Origin: Halieaceae bacterium
GTDB lineage: Bacteria; Pseudomonadota; Gammaproteobacteria; Pseudomonadales; Halieaceae
Reading direction: 5' to 3'
DNA length: 19,882 bases
NCBI GenBank assembly: GCA_009886815.1
Contig: QXYP01000354.1
Coordinates: forward strand, 1 to 19,882
Shown here: one piece after another, positions 1 to 7,717 of the stretch
How the letters are laid out: each line of letters begins with the position of its first letter
Position numbering within the stretch: position 1 is the first letter of the stretch
Notes under the pieces: generated by a model
Seen by the model: only the letters and a program-made list of their open reading frames with translations
Databases searched by the model: none
What the model was told of the DNA's origin: nothing
Position numbers and translations under genes: made by a program

Positions 1-2
1 AC

Positions 3-740
3 GCTGGTGAATGGTATTGGGGCGTCGACCGCCTGTATCACCTAGAGCAGCGCCTAACGGATTTAAAGGTTGATCGCGAAGCAGGGGCACCCATGCTGGC
101 ACCCCGTCAGGATATTAATTGGGGGGACGTGCCCAGTGACGGTTCTCTCACTATGGAAATCTATGTCTCACTGCGCAGCCCCTACAGCGCTGTGATTTAT
201 GATCGTGCGGTCAAACTTGCGAAGGATTCAGGAGTGGCGCTCAGCGTGCGCCCGGTACTGCCTATGGTCATGCGTGGTGTCCCAGCGACACCAATGAAGG
301 GACTGTATATTTTTATGGACGCGGCTCGAGAGGCTCGGGCCTTAGGCGTTGACTATGGCAATTTCAGCGATCCCATTGGAGAGCCAGCACGTCGATGTTA
401 TTCCCTTTACCCGTGGGCAGAGGCAGAGGGGAAAGGCAGTGAGCTTATTAGTAGTTTTCTTCGGCATGCCTTTGCTCTGGGCGTCAGCACTTTAGCCGAT
501 AAGGGATTACAAAAGGTCGTCGAAGCGGCAGGTTTAGACTGGCAGGTTGCTAAAAAACACTTAGGTGAAACGGGCTGGGAATCGTTATTGGAGGAAAACC
601 GCATCGCCATGTACGGAGCGGGATGCTGGGGTGTGCCCAGCTTTCGACTGCTCGATGCCACAGGCGCGCCCATCGTCACCCTGTGGGGGCAGGACCGTCT
701 TTGGGTCATTGCCAGAGAGATACGCAAGCAGCTAGCCTGA
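3..740 (+). CDS. DsbA/HCCA-isomerase-like protein, C-terminal part (5' end outside window)
   Basis: The reading frame is open to the first bases of the window, so the gene begins upstream. The first ATG (93) is inside the protein and not its start, because residues before it (GEWYWGVDRLYHLEQRL) match the end of a DsbA-like thioredoxin-fold domain. A second thioredoxin-fold domain begins after roughly residue 45 of the visible part with EIYVSLRSPYSAVIYDRA, the pattern of 2-hydroxychromene-2-carboxylate (HCCA) isomerases. There Ser-Pro-Tyr stands where DsbA has its Cys-x-x-Cys, so this half should not be a disulfide oxidase. A GCWGVPSFRL segment near the C-terminus is the cis-proline loop (Val-Pro-Ser) of the fold. 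HCCA isomerases are glutathione-dependent and act in aromatic degradation. The substrate here is unknown. It converges on the acyl-CoA dehydrogenase gene 70 bp away. Family confidence is high, function low. Confidence 0.8.
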   Translation, partial: AGEWYWGVDRLYHLEQRLTDLKVDREAGAPMLAPRQDINWGDVPSDGSLTMEIYVSLRSPYSAVIYDRAVKLAKDSGVALSVRPVLPMVMRGVPATPMKGLYIFMDAAREARALGVDYGNFSDPIGEPARRCYSLYPWAEAEGKGSELISSFLRHAFALGVSTLADKGLQKVVEAAGLDWQVAKKHLGETGWESLLEENRIAMYGAGCWGVPSFRLLDATGAPIVTLWGQDRLWVIAREIRKQLA

Positions 741-809
741 CGAACCGCCTGAGTGCCAGTTCAACTATGCGGCTCCAGCGCTTGAGCTGTCGAATCTGCC
801 CTTAACAGG

Positions 810-1970
810 TCACCAGGGCGCGTTACCCACCGGGTCTTGCACCAGCTTCCTCGCGACGGTCATACGATGGACCTCGTCGGGTCCGTCATAGATGCGTGCA
901 TAGCGTGCTTCTCGGTACATAAATTCAAGGGGGGTGTCTTCGGTAACGCCCAAGGCGCCGTGAACCTGAATGGCGCGATCAATCACGTTGTGCAGCATTC
1001 GTGCACCCCAAAACTTGATCAGCGCAATTTGTACTCTCGCGTCATCACCGCTGTCCATAACCCGAGCAGCATCCAGTGTCATGAGGCGGGCCGCCTGAAT
1101 CTCGGCGGCAGACTCGGCAATATAACGTTGAATCTCGCCCTTTTCTGACAGGAGGGAACCGTGAGCATAGCGTTTTCCGGCATAGTCACACATTAATTCG
1201 AAGGCACGTTGGGCTTGCCCTAGCCAACGCATGCAGTGAAAGATTCGCCCGGGTCCCAGGCGCTTCTGCGCAATGGTGAAGCCTTTGCCCCGCTCACCTA
1301 ACAGGTTACCAGCGGGTACCCGCACATCGTTAAGGTCTATCTCGCAGTGCCCGCCCACCGTATCACCCATGGTGCGCACGACTCTTTTAATGTGGTATCC
1401 GGGGGTGTCGGTAGGGACAATGATGGCTGAAAATTTACTGTGTCGCTGCTCTTCGGGTTCTGTTTCGCAGAATACCGTAGTGAATGCGGCAACGTTGGCA
1501 CCGGAAGTGAACCACTTATGGCCATTAATCACCCATTGATTACCCTCCAGCACGGCGTGACTTTGCATTAACGTTGGATCAGAGCCGGCAACGTCGGGTT
1601 CGGTCAACCCGACAGATGGATAGATTTCTCCGGCAACTAGGGGATCCAGCCACGCACTCTGCTGGGCTTCGCTGCCAAAGCGATGCAGCATAATGGAGTC
1701 CTGCATGGAAATTGAACCTACGGCCATCTGTCCAAAATAGGAGCGACCAATGATTTCGTTGAGTTGCGCGAAATCCAAAAACGGTAATCCTCCACCTCCC
1801 AGTTCTGCGGGGTGTCCCAATGCCCACAAACCCTGAGTTTTAGCTTGGGTTTTTAGGTCTGACATGACAGCGTTCGCATGATCACTGAGCAGATCAGGTT
1901 CAGCGGGAATGACGGTCTCGTCGATGAAGGTCTTCATTCGACGTTTCAGGCTAAGCAAATCCATAGTCAT
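810..1970 (-). CDS. Acyl-CoA dehydrogenase family protein (ACAD10/11-like)
   Basis: A 386-residue FAD flavoenzyme of normal family length that would introduce a 2,3-double bond into an acyl-CoA and pass electrons to electron-transfer flavoprotein. Residues 121-131 (GLTEPDVAGSD) are the classical acyl-CoA dehydrogenase signature lining the flavin. Residues 335-347 (IQVHGALGVTEDT) form the FAD/dimer loop. The late motif RIYDGPDEVHR (359-369) replaces the IYEGT of medium-chain dehydrogenases, so the catalytic-base position carries Asp362 rather than Glu. This variant is typical of the ACAD10/11-like branch, to my knowledge. ATG at 1970 is chosen over the ATG two codons later because AAGGA lies 9 nt upstream of it. 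It is downstream of the permease on the same strand, 110 bp apart, so co-transcription is possible. Chain-length preference cannot be read from sequence. Confidence 0.93.
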   Translation of the reverse strand: MTMDLLSLKRRMKTFIDETVIPAEPDLLSDHANAVMSDLKTQAKTQGLWALGHPAELGGGGLPFLDFAQLNEIIGRSYFGQMAVGSISMQDSIMLHRFGSEAQQSAWLDPLVAGEIYPSVGLTEPDVAGSDPTLMQSHAVLEGNQWVINGHKWFTSGANVAAFTTVFCETEPEEQRHSKFSAIIVPTDTPGYHIKRVVRTMGDTVGGHCEIDLNDVRVPAGNLLGERGKGFTIAQKRLGPGRIFHCMRWLGQAQRAFELMCDYAGKRYAHGSLLSEKGEIQRYIAESAAEIQAARLMTLDAARVMDSGDDARVQIALIKFWGARMLHNVIDRAIQVHGALGVTEDTPLEFMYREARYARIYDGPDEVHRMTVARKLVQDPVGNAPW

Positions 1971-2080
1971 TGCAGAGTTTCCTTCTTATAGTTTCTCAGC
2001 CACAGTTTGCTGGCGATTCCATGGCGGCGCTCAATAGTGTAGTGGAGTGTGATGGCTGTGAGTATGCCGTGCAGAAGGCC

Positions 2081-3367
2081 TTATTGCCGAGCCCAGCGAT
2101 ACAGGGGCCAACCTGCAATCAATGCAATGGCGAATACCCCCACTTGTGTCGGAAATGACACGGCAGAGTAGATAAGTGTCCAACCTGTTATGCCCAGAAA
2201 TAGTAGGGCCGGTAAAGGATAGAGGGGCATTGTATAGAGTGAACGATCGAGCTGCCCCTGAGTTCTTTTGCGGCTAATAAACAGTGCAACCACCGTGATG
2301 AAAGTATTCGCGGCCATCAACAGCCCGGCAAAAATCAGTATTTGCTCAAAGGTCGATGACCACAAAAAAACCAGTGCAATGATGCCCATAAACATGACCG
2401 CGTTTTTAGGTAACCCATCGTCGTTGAGTGCGCCCAGCCATTTGAAGCGTGGATAGTCCACACCTAACCGCATCAGCGCCCGTGGCCCAGCAAGGACCAT
2501 GGCGCTTACGGTTGAAATAAGAACCCCTGCCAAAATGACAGCGACAACGGAGGCGCCGGTGTTCCCCAAAAGATAGCCTGCGACGACATAGCCAATTTCA
2601 ACTTCCCCCCGCATTGCATCAACAGGAGCAGAAATCAAAAATACGGCATTCAATGCCAAATACAGCAAAGTGACAAAGCCGCAACCCGCAAGCAGTACAC
2701 GGGGCAAGTGGCGGCGAGGATCTTCCATCTCACCCAAAACATAGGTGGCTGCATTCCAGCCCGAGTAAGCGTAGGTGACATAGATGAGTGCGATAGCAGC
2801 CTCGTTACTGATCATATCTACACTAGACAGTGGAGCACCGGTAAATAGCTGGGGGGCAAAGGCTGGGCTATTGAGCAACGCCAGGCCAATGAAGCCCGTA
2901 ATTAATAAAAGCTTTAGTGCGGTCAGGTACACCTGTCCAGCACTGCTCTCACGCCGAGTCCGCGTATGGATGACTACAAGCGCGACTATGAGAGCCGTCG
3001 CCGATAGCTTGGGATCGACGGGTAATAAACCCGCTTGCAAATAACTCCCGAAGGTTAGAGCAGCCAGCGCAATAGGTGCGGCGAAGCCGACTGTCGCTGA
3101 AACAAAACCTGAAATGAATCCGGCATAAGGGTGAATCAATTCAGTGAGAAAGTGATACTCACCGCCTGAATCTGGATGCCTGACACCGAGTTCGGCGTAG
3201 CATAGCGCACCGCAAAGCGCGCAGATGCCGCCAATTAGCCAAAGCAACAAAATGACACGGGTGTCAGAGAGGCCGAGCAATTGAAAACCCAAGCTGGTAA
3301 AAACACCGGTGCCCACCATGTTGGCGACAACAATCGCAAAGGCGACTTTTGGAGCGTAGAGTTTCAT
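2081..3367 (-). CDS. APC-family amino acid/polyamine permease
   Basis: A hydrophobic 428-residue inner-membrane transporter with about twelve predicted helices. The first helix carries VANMVGTGVFTSLGFQLLG, the broken-helix glycine motif (G-[ST]-G-[IV]-F) with which APC transporters bind the substrate carboxylate and amine. The segment GGICALCGALCYAELGVRHPDSGGEYHFL is helices 2-3, split here by description only: the Ala-Glu-Leu-Gly and Pro-x-SGGEY residues are standard for the LAT/APC group. The frame is open 30 codons further upstream, but those residues are polar and unlike a transporter, while ATG 3367 begins directly before helix 1, with GAGG about 14 nt upstream. I therefore start it there. 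Substrate is unknown. It most likely takes up amino acids by proton symport or exchange. Confidence 0.9.
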   Translation of the reverse strand: MKLYAPKVAFAIVVANMVGTGVFTSLGFQLLGLSDTRVILLLWLIGGICALCGALCYAELGVRHPDSGGEYHFLTELIHPYAGFISGFVSATVGFAAPIALAALTFGSYLQAGLLPVDPKLSATALIVALVVIHTRTRRESSAGQVYLTALKLLLITGFIGLALLNSPAFAPQLFTGAPLSSVDMISNEAAIALIYVTYAYSGWNAATYVLGEMEDPRRHLPRVLLAGCGFVTLLYLALNAVFLISAPVDAMRGEVEIGYVVAGYLLGNTGASVVAVILAGVLISTVSAMVLAGPRALMRLGVDYPRFKWLGALNDDGLPKNAVMFMGIIALVFLWSSTFEQILIFAGLLMAANTFITVVALFISRKRTQGQLDRSLYTMPLYPLPALLFLGITGWTLIYSAVSFPTQVGVFAIALIAGWPLYRWARQ

Positions 3368-3712
3368 TAAAAAAAGGCGCCTCGTATTCAATTTTAGGGT
3401 GCGATGTGCATTAGACAATGCATGATTTTCACTGCGAGCACCTAAGCCCCATGGCATTCATGAGTATTACGTTAATGAAACCGTCAGCATACACCGGCGC
3501 TCAAATAACAGCGGAATATGGCTGGCTGTGAGGACGCTTTGGGCAGTGCTGAAAACGACAGGCTTCAACAACAACGGTGCCAACTTACTACATATGGGAT
3601 AGACGAGCAGACCCTGACTGGCGGTAAGCTGCTACGATGCAGATATAGGGCATTGGTGGATAATCTATCATTATTGAAATCTCGACCGCGATTGGGGGTA
3701 GCTATAAAGATT
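3368..3712. other. Divergent intergenic region between permease and PilZ genes
   Basis: This 345-bp stretch separates two divergent genes. Its left part holds the candidate permease promoter and leader. The right part (from 3518) is open in the PilZ frame, but the 65 residues it would encode are rich in Arg, Gln and Cys and look like no domain I know, so I treat it as non-coding upstream DNA. I could not find a convincing -35/-10 pair at proper spacing for the PilZ gene: a TTGAAA (3674) and a TATAAA (3703) are 23 bp apart, which is too far. Confidence 0.5.
3391..3418 (-). promoter_or_regulatory. Candidate sigma-70 promoter for the permease gene
   Basis: Read on the minus strand, TTGTCT (3418-3413) is separated by 16 bp from TAAAAT (3396-3391), four and five matches to the -35 and -10 consensus. 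Transcription would begin near 3384, giving a 5' leader of about 17 nt before the start codon at 3367. The leader holds the GAGG ribosome-binding site. Based on pattern only. Confidence 0.4.
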
Positions 3713-4468
3713 ATGGGTTGGTTTCAAAACATTTTCGGTTCAACCGCCAAGAGTACAGCCGCGGCAGAGGTGACTAACGTCGATTCGCCGGCAAGTACTG
3801 AGCGCCGCAGAGTATTGAATTTTTTGAATCTAATGGCCTCTCACGGTCAGAAAGCGCTAGTAAACAGCTCTCAACTTGGCGCTTCTTGGCAGGCAGCTTT
3901 CCAGCGCAGTGAGCTCTCGGAGGTGTTGCTGAGATTACAGCCCAACGAAGTTCAGGCGCTACTCGATCCTGGCGACTTCTGTACCGTCACGTTTAATCAC
4001 GATAGCCATGCGCATGTGTTTTTGACCACCGTGAAGGCGTCTACCCTGGGTGATGATGGACAAGTAGACGTGACACTTTACGTGCCCGATGCGGTTCATA
4101 CCGCGGGTAGGCGTGACCTGTACCGCGTGCCGATACTCCAGGACCTGCCCATGGAGGCGAAAATCACGGGGCCCACTGGCGAGGTGTGTGCGGCAAGCCC
4201 TAGGGATATTAATACCAGCGGTGCGCGACTCAAATTAGATGCTGTGAATTTTGATCAATTCAGTATTGGCGATGAAATTCAAATTACGTTGGAGCTTCTA
4301 GAGACCAGCGTTACTCAGAGAGCTGATGTACGCTACGCTGATAGCAGTAATCATGCATTGGGGGTGCACTTTCTTAACACTGAAGATCCAATAATCCAGC
4401 AAAACACTCGAATTCTGGTGCGTGAAGCAGAGCGCTGTTATCTACGCCGTGTTAACCGCCTGGAGTAG
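3713..4468 (+). CDS. PilZ-domain protein, YcgR-like layout
   Basis: A 251-residue cytoplasmic protein likely to bind cyclic di-GMP and link it to motility or surface behaviour. The N-terminal half (about 30-130) resembles the beta-rich YcgR/flagellar-brake-type domain. The C-terminal half (about 132-240) is a PilZ domain with the Arg-x-x-x-Arg switch at R134-R138 (RDLYR) and the second motif DINTSG at 165-170. In PilZ the latter is normally [D/N]-x-S-x-x-G, and here the serine is Asn167. A conserved ALGVHFL strand follows. The start is ATG 3713, where the recognisable protein begins (MGWFQNIFG). A longer in-frame start at 3518 is possible but unsupported. No flagellar or pilus genes are nearby, so its partner is unknown. 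Confidence 0.82.
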   Translation: MGWFQNIFGSTAKSTAAAEVTNVDSPASTERRRVLNFLNLMASHGQKALVNSSQLGASWQAAFQRSELSEVLLRLQPNEVQALLDPGDFCTVTFNHDSHAHVFLTTVKASTLGDDGQVDVTLYVPDAVHTAGRRDLYRVPILQDLPMEAKITGPTGEVCAASPRDINTSGARLKLDAVNFDQFSIGDEIQITLELLETSVTQRADVRYADSSNHALGVHFLNTEDPIIQQNTRILVREAERCYLRRVNRLE

Positions 4469-4560
4469 TTCGGCCCGAAGTGCGGTCAAGGCTTGGTGCG
4501 TTTTGGCAGGTCTTTAGTCAAAGAGAGGAGCGCTAAAAGCTGGCATTTCCATTATCTTGA

Positions 4561-4630
4561 CCTCAGACCTCAGACCTCAGACCTCAGACCCCAGACCCCA
4601 GACTCCAGACTCCAGACCCCAGACCCCAAC
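4561..4630. repeat. Heptanucleotide tandem repeat array
   Basis: Ten contiguous 7-bp units without a single phase break: four CCTCAGA, two CCCCAGA, two CTCCAGA, two CCCCAGA-type, the last degenerate (CCCCAAC). On the minus strand the units read TCTGAGG, TCTGGGG or TCTGGAG, and four GGGG runs occur (4589-4592, 4596-4599, 4617-4620, 4624-4627). The array lies in the 268-bp spacer between the convergent PilZ and avtA genes, outside any reading frame. Identical variants sit next to each other, as expected if the array grows by slippage or block duplication. Confidence 0.95.
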
Positions 4631-4736
4631 TAATCGAGATTTCTGCACCATCGCTTCAGCACGAGAGGCTGATTAAATGACGAGGTCTAATAGACTTTCC
4701 AGCGGTAATCTCTCTGCGCTTGCAGGGTGAAAAAAA

Positions 4737-6023
4737 TCAGTGATCAGTCTCTTTCAATCGTTTAACAGCGGCTTGAAAGTGTTCCCTCACGACCTGTGCA
4801 ATTACCGTTAAACCCATAACAACAGACTCATCAGGCGCTGCATAATTCACACGAATGCACTCTTCCTGATGTCGCCAGGGTGTTTCAACTTCGGGATAAA
4901 ACGGTCGGCTGGGTAGAACGAAAACCCCTTGAGCCATGAGCTCTTGATAAAGGGTTTCTGAGGTCACAGGGAGATTCTCAAACCAGAGCCACAAAAATAA
5001 CGCGCCCTCGGGCTTGTGGATCCGTATGGGCAAATCTGCCATGACCTCTTCGATAACTGCCAGAGCATAATCTCGTTTGCGTTCGTAATAGGGACGAACT
5101 AGTTCGTCACAGATACTTTGCAGTTGTCCTCGCTGTAAAAGTGGCGTCAGCAGCGTAGGGCCTATGCGCGAAGGTGCCAGGCTATTTATCGCATTGTTGT
5201 TTTGGATGAGTTGAATCACTTCCGGGTTGGCGACGACTATGCCGGTTCTAATGCCAGGCAGGCCTAGCTTGGAAAGGCTCAGCAGCAAGATGGTGTTGTC
5301 ATCCCAGAAAGGTTTTGCCGGGGTAAATATCATGCCGGGGAAGGGTAAGCCGTAGGCACCATCGACGATCAGCGGAATGTTTTGTTCGCGGCACGCGGCC
5401 CTCAGCGCTTCCATTTCTCCGTCGGTGATCACGTTTCCGGTGGGATTTGTTGGCCGTGATACACACACTGCGCCATGGTCCTGGTTTAACTTCAGGCTAT
5501 CAAAATCAACGCGATACTTGAACTGCCGTTGGGGCAGTAAATCGATTTCTGCGCGCCGGCCCTCAAAAATGGGCTGCTCAGCTAAACCCACATCAAAGTA
5601 GCCCACGTATTCAGGGGTCAGAGGCAGAAGTATGCGTTTAAAGCTGCCGTCGGCGTACTGACCGGACAAGCTATTAAAAAGTAGCCCGAAGCTGCTCTGA
5701 CTTCCGTTCGTGATGGCAATATTTTCTTGTGATAAAGCCAAGCCAAATTGTTCTGTTAGTAGACTTGCGAGAGTTTCTCTAAAGGCAACGTTGCCCCCCG
5801 GCGCATCATATTCACCCACCATCTTGCCAAAAGCTTGAGTATCGGCGGTCAAATCTGCCATGGCTTCGCGCAGTATGGCCTCTACCTCGGGGATATGGGC
5901 TGGATTGCCACCGCCCAGCTGGCAAATGGCGCCTTTTGCCGTGGTGGCGCGGCCCAAGTCTTCCATTAACCGAACGGTGCCCGAACCTTTTTGATACCGA
6001 GTGGCAAAATTTGAAAAATGCAT
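4737..6023 (-). CDS. avtA: Valine-pyruvate aminotransferase
   Basis: A 428-residue fold-type I PLP enzyme, close in length and sequence pattern to enterobacterial AvtA (about 417 residues), which interconverts valine plus pyruvate with 2-oxoisovalerate plus alanine in the cytosol. Supporting landmarks are LGGGNPAHIPE (36-46), the ITNGSQS PLP-phosphate loop (104-110), SRPTNPTGN with Asn193, DGAYG with Asp221 and Tyr224, the Schiff-base lysine Lys252 in LSLSKLGLPG, and a late IRVNYA that holds the carboxylate-binding arginine. ATG 6023 is used because a TAGGT lies about 9 nt upstream and the N-terminus aligns with the E. coli protein from memory. It is transcribed divergently from the thiolase-like gene (61 bp between starts). 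Related 2-aminoadipate or generic class I enzymes are less likely given the PEYVGYFDVGL and LFLWLWF segments. Confidence 0.92.
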   Translation of the reverse strand: MHFSNFATRYQKGSGTVRLMEDLGRATTAKGAICQLGGGNPAHIPEVEAILREAMADLTADTQAFGKMVGEYDAPGGNVAFRETLASLLTEQFGLALSQENIAITNGSQSSFGLLFNSLSGQYADGSFKRILLPLTPEYVGYFDVGLAEQPIFEGRRAEIDLLPQRQFKYRVDFDSLKLNQDHGAVCVSRPTNPTGNVITDGEMEALRAACREQNIPLIVDGAYGLPFPGMIFTPAKPFWDDNTILLLSLSKLGLPGIRTGIVVANPEVIQLIQNNNAINSLAPSRIGPTLLTPLLQRGQLQSICDELVRPYYERKRDYALAVIEEVMADLPIRIHKPEGALFLWLWFENLPVTSETLYQELMAQGVFVLPSRPFYPEVETPWRHQEECIRVNYAAPDESVVMGLTVIAQVVREHFQAAVKRLKETDH

Positions 6024-6084
6024 GTGTCACTACCTACAGTCAGAAGGTAAGCTTGCCAGCAATTTTTGCAATAGAGAACACTCC

Positions 6085-7626
6085 ATGCCGTTCGTTTCAG
6101 CAAATACTCCCGTCATCGTTGGTGCCAGTCAGTTTACTGAGCGTATTGATGACCCTGACTATGCCACGTTGTCGCCGGTCGCCATTACGGCTCGCGCGGC
6201 TGAATTGGCTCTGATGGATGCGGGTATGGACGGTTGTAAAGAGCATATCGATACGGTTATGACGACGCGTATTTTCGAAGATTCGGCTCCGGTCTTGGAA
6301 TTCCCTTTTGGACGCTCGAATAATTTTCCCCGCTCCGTCTGTAAGCGTCTGAACATTAACCCCGCAATGGCTATTTGGGCGACTAGTGGTGGTGACACCC
6401 CACAAAAGCTCGTCACCGAGGCCTGTGACCGAATTTGGCAGGGCGTGTCAAAGGCAGTCCTGATCAGCGGTGGTGAGGCGCTTTCAACGTCGCGCTTTCT
6501 ACAGAAGCAAGGCAGTGACGTCGATTGGTCAGAAGATTTGGAGGAGCAAGTTGATGACCGCGGAGCGATCATTGATTATCTGACCCATGACGAAATTATG
6601 AACGGGTTGGTCACGCCGCCATTATTTTACGGTCTCATGGAAAATGCCAAACGCCTCGCTGCGGGAATCGATGCAGATCGGTGGGCTGAGCAAATGGGAG
6701 CGCTGTTTGCGCCCTTTGCTGCGGTAGCATCTGAAAACCCTCTGGCGGCACAGCATGACAAAGCTTTTACAGCAGCTGACCTGACAACGGTGGCCCCGGG
6801 CAATCGCTATGTTGCCAGCCCTTATCCCCAGCGGTTGGTAGCTCGCGATCAGGTTAATCAAAGTGCCGCTTTGGTGGTGATTTCGACAGGGTTGGCCGAT
6901 GCGTTAGGTATATCGCCCTCGGCTCGCGTTTATCTGCATGGTCAGGCTGTTGCCGGAGAACCCCCCGTCACGCTACGAGCAGAATTGGGGCAGGCGCCTT
7001 CAGCAGGATTGGCGTTGAACCGTGCCCTCGATCGTGCCGCCTGTGTCGCCGACGATATCGCTTACTTTGATTTTTATAGCTGTTTTCCCATTGCAGTGAG
7101 TAACGCGATTGAGGCCATCGATCTGTCGGGGGACGATCCTAGGGGTCTCACCATTACTGGAGGGCTGCCTTATTTTGGTGGGCCGGGCAATAGTTATTCG
7201 ATGCATGCGCTTGCCGAGATGATGGTGCGACTGCGATCGCATCCGGAAAAAAGGGGCTTAGTGGGTGCTAATGGGGGTTTCCTTTCGAAGTATGCCGTGG
7301 GTATTTATGCGACAACACCTGCAGCTTATGAGCCTTATGACAGTGCAGACCTTGACGAGGCTATGTCGCAACAAGTCGTACCCCATTTTGAAACGAACCC
7401 CAACGGTGAAGGTAAGATAGAGGCGTATACCTTAGCCTATGATCGGGAAGGTCAGGTTAAAACCGCAATTATTGCAGGGCGCCTTTTACAAGATGATGCG
7501 CGGTTTTTGGCTAAGGCAGGTCGCGATGCCCCGGATGTGCTGAAACGGTTTGGCAATTCTCATCTGGGTGAGCAATCTGTTTTGGTGACGGCGGGTGAGC
7601 AAGGCAACAGCTTTAGTTTTTTGTAA
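6085..7626 (+). CDS. Thiolase-like protein (SCP2-thiolase/TLP1 type), annotated family name acetyl-CoA acetyltransferase
   Basis: A 513-residue protein of the thiolase superfamily with an extra C-terminal domain. The first thiolase half spans about 8-270, the second about 280-410. Where true thiolases carry the nucleophilic cysteine (Cys-S-x-G) this protein has ATSGGDTPQ (99-107). Where they carry Gly-His-Pro it has GGLPYFGGPGN (359-369), and in place of the second catalytic cysteine it has GANGGF (394-399). One cysteine, Cys333 in YSCFP, is near the active-site side. Residues about 440-490 (EAYTLAYDREGQVKTAIIAG) resemble the additional beta-barrel-like domain of type 1 thiolase-like proteins. 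The start is ATG 6085, because upstream codons overlap the avtA promoter region and are not thiolase-like. It heads a run with enoyl-CoA hydratase and SDR genes. It may bind acyl-CoA without cleaving it, but activity is uncertain. Confidence 0.85.
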   Translation: MPFVSANTPVIVGASQFTERIDDPDYATLSPVAITARAAELALMDAGMDGCKEHIDTVMTTRIFEDSAPVLEFPFGRSNNFPRSVCKRLNINPAMAIWATSGGDTPQKLVTEACDRIWQGVSKAVLISGGEALSTSRFLQKQGSDVDWSEDLEEQVDDRGAIIDYLTHDEIMNGLVTPPLFYGLMENAKRLAAGIDADRWAEQMGALFAPFAAVASENPLAAQHDKAFTAADLTTVAPGNRYVASPYPQRLVARDQVNQSAALVVISTGLADALGISPSARVYLHGQAVAGEPPVTLRAELGQAPSAGLALNRALDRAACVADDIAYFDFYSCFPIAVSNAIEAIDLSGDDPRGLTITGGLPYFGGPGNSYSMHALAEMMVRLRSHPEKRGLVGANGGFLSKYAVGIYATTPAAYEPYDSADLDEAMSQQVVPHFETNPNGEGKIEAYTLAYDREGQVKTAIIAGRLLQDDARFLAKAGRDAPDVLKRFGNSHLGEQSVLVTAGEQGNSFSFL

Positions 7627-7703
7627 GTCATTAAACGACCGATAGACGGGACAGACATGGGCTGGCAGTAACAGACGCGGCAGCCTTAGAACACTATTTA
7701 ATC

Positions 7704-7710
7704 GAGAGGA
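7704..7710 (+). promoter_or_regulatory. Ribosome-binding site of the enoyl-CoA hydratase gene
   Basis: GAGAGGA ends 7 nt before ATG 7718 and fixes that start. No promoter or terminator stands out in the 91-bp gap after the thiolase-like gene, which favours read-through from that gene. Confidence 0.75.
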
Positions 7711-7717
7711 TAGACAC

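Noticed and set aside
3674..3708. TTGAAA and TATAAA as promoter of the PilZ gene
   Set aside because: The spacing is 23 bp, outside the 16-18 bp range, and the -10 would sit only 5 bp before the start codon.
3518..3712. N-terminal extension of the PilZ protein from ATG 3518
   Set aside because: The added 65 residues show no domain and are unusually rich in Arg, Gln and Cys. Recognisable protein begins at 3713.
4561..4630. CRISPR array
   Set aside because: Repeats are 7 bp with no spacers and there are no cas genes.
6159..6572. Long open frame antisense to the thiolase-like gene
   Set aside because: It lies wholly opposite a gene with clear protein homology, has no ribosome-binding site that I can see and encodes Ser/Arg-rich sequence typical of a shadow frame. 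The same applies to antisense frames over the peptidase and molybdenum hydroxylase genes.
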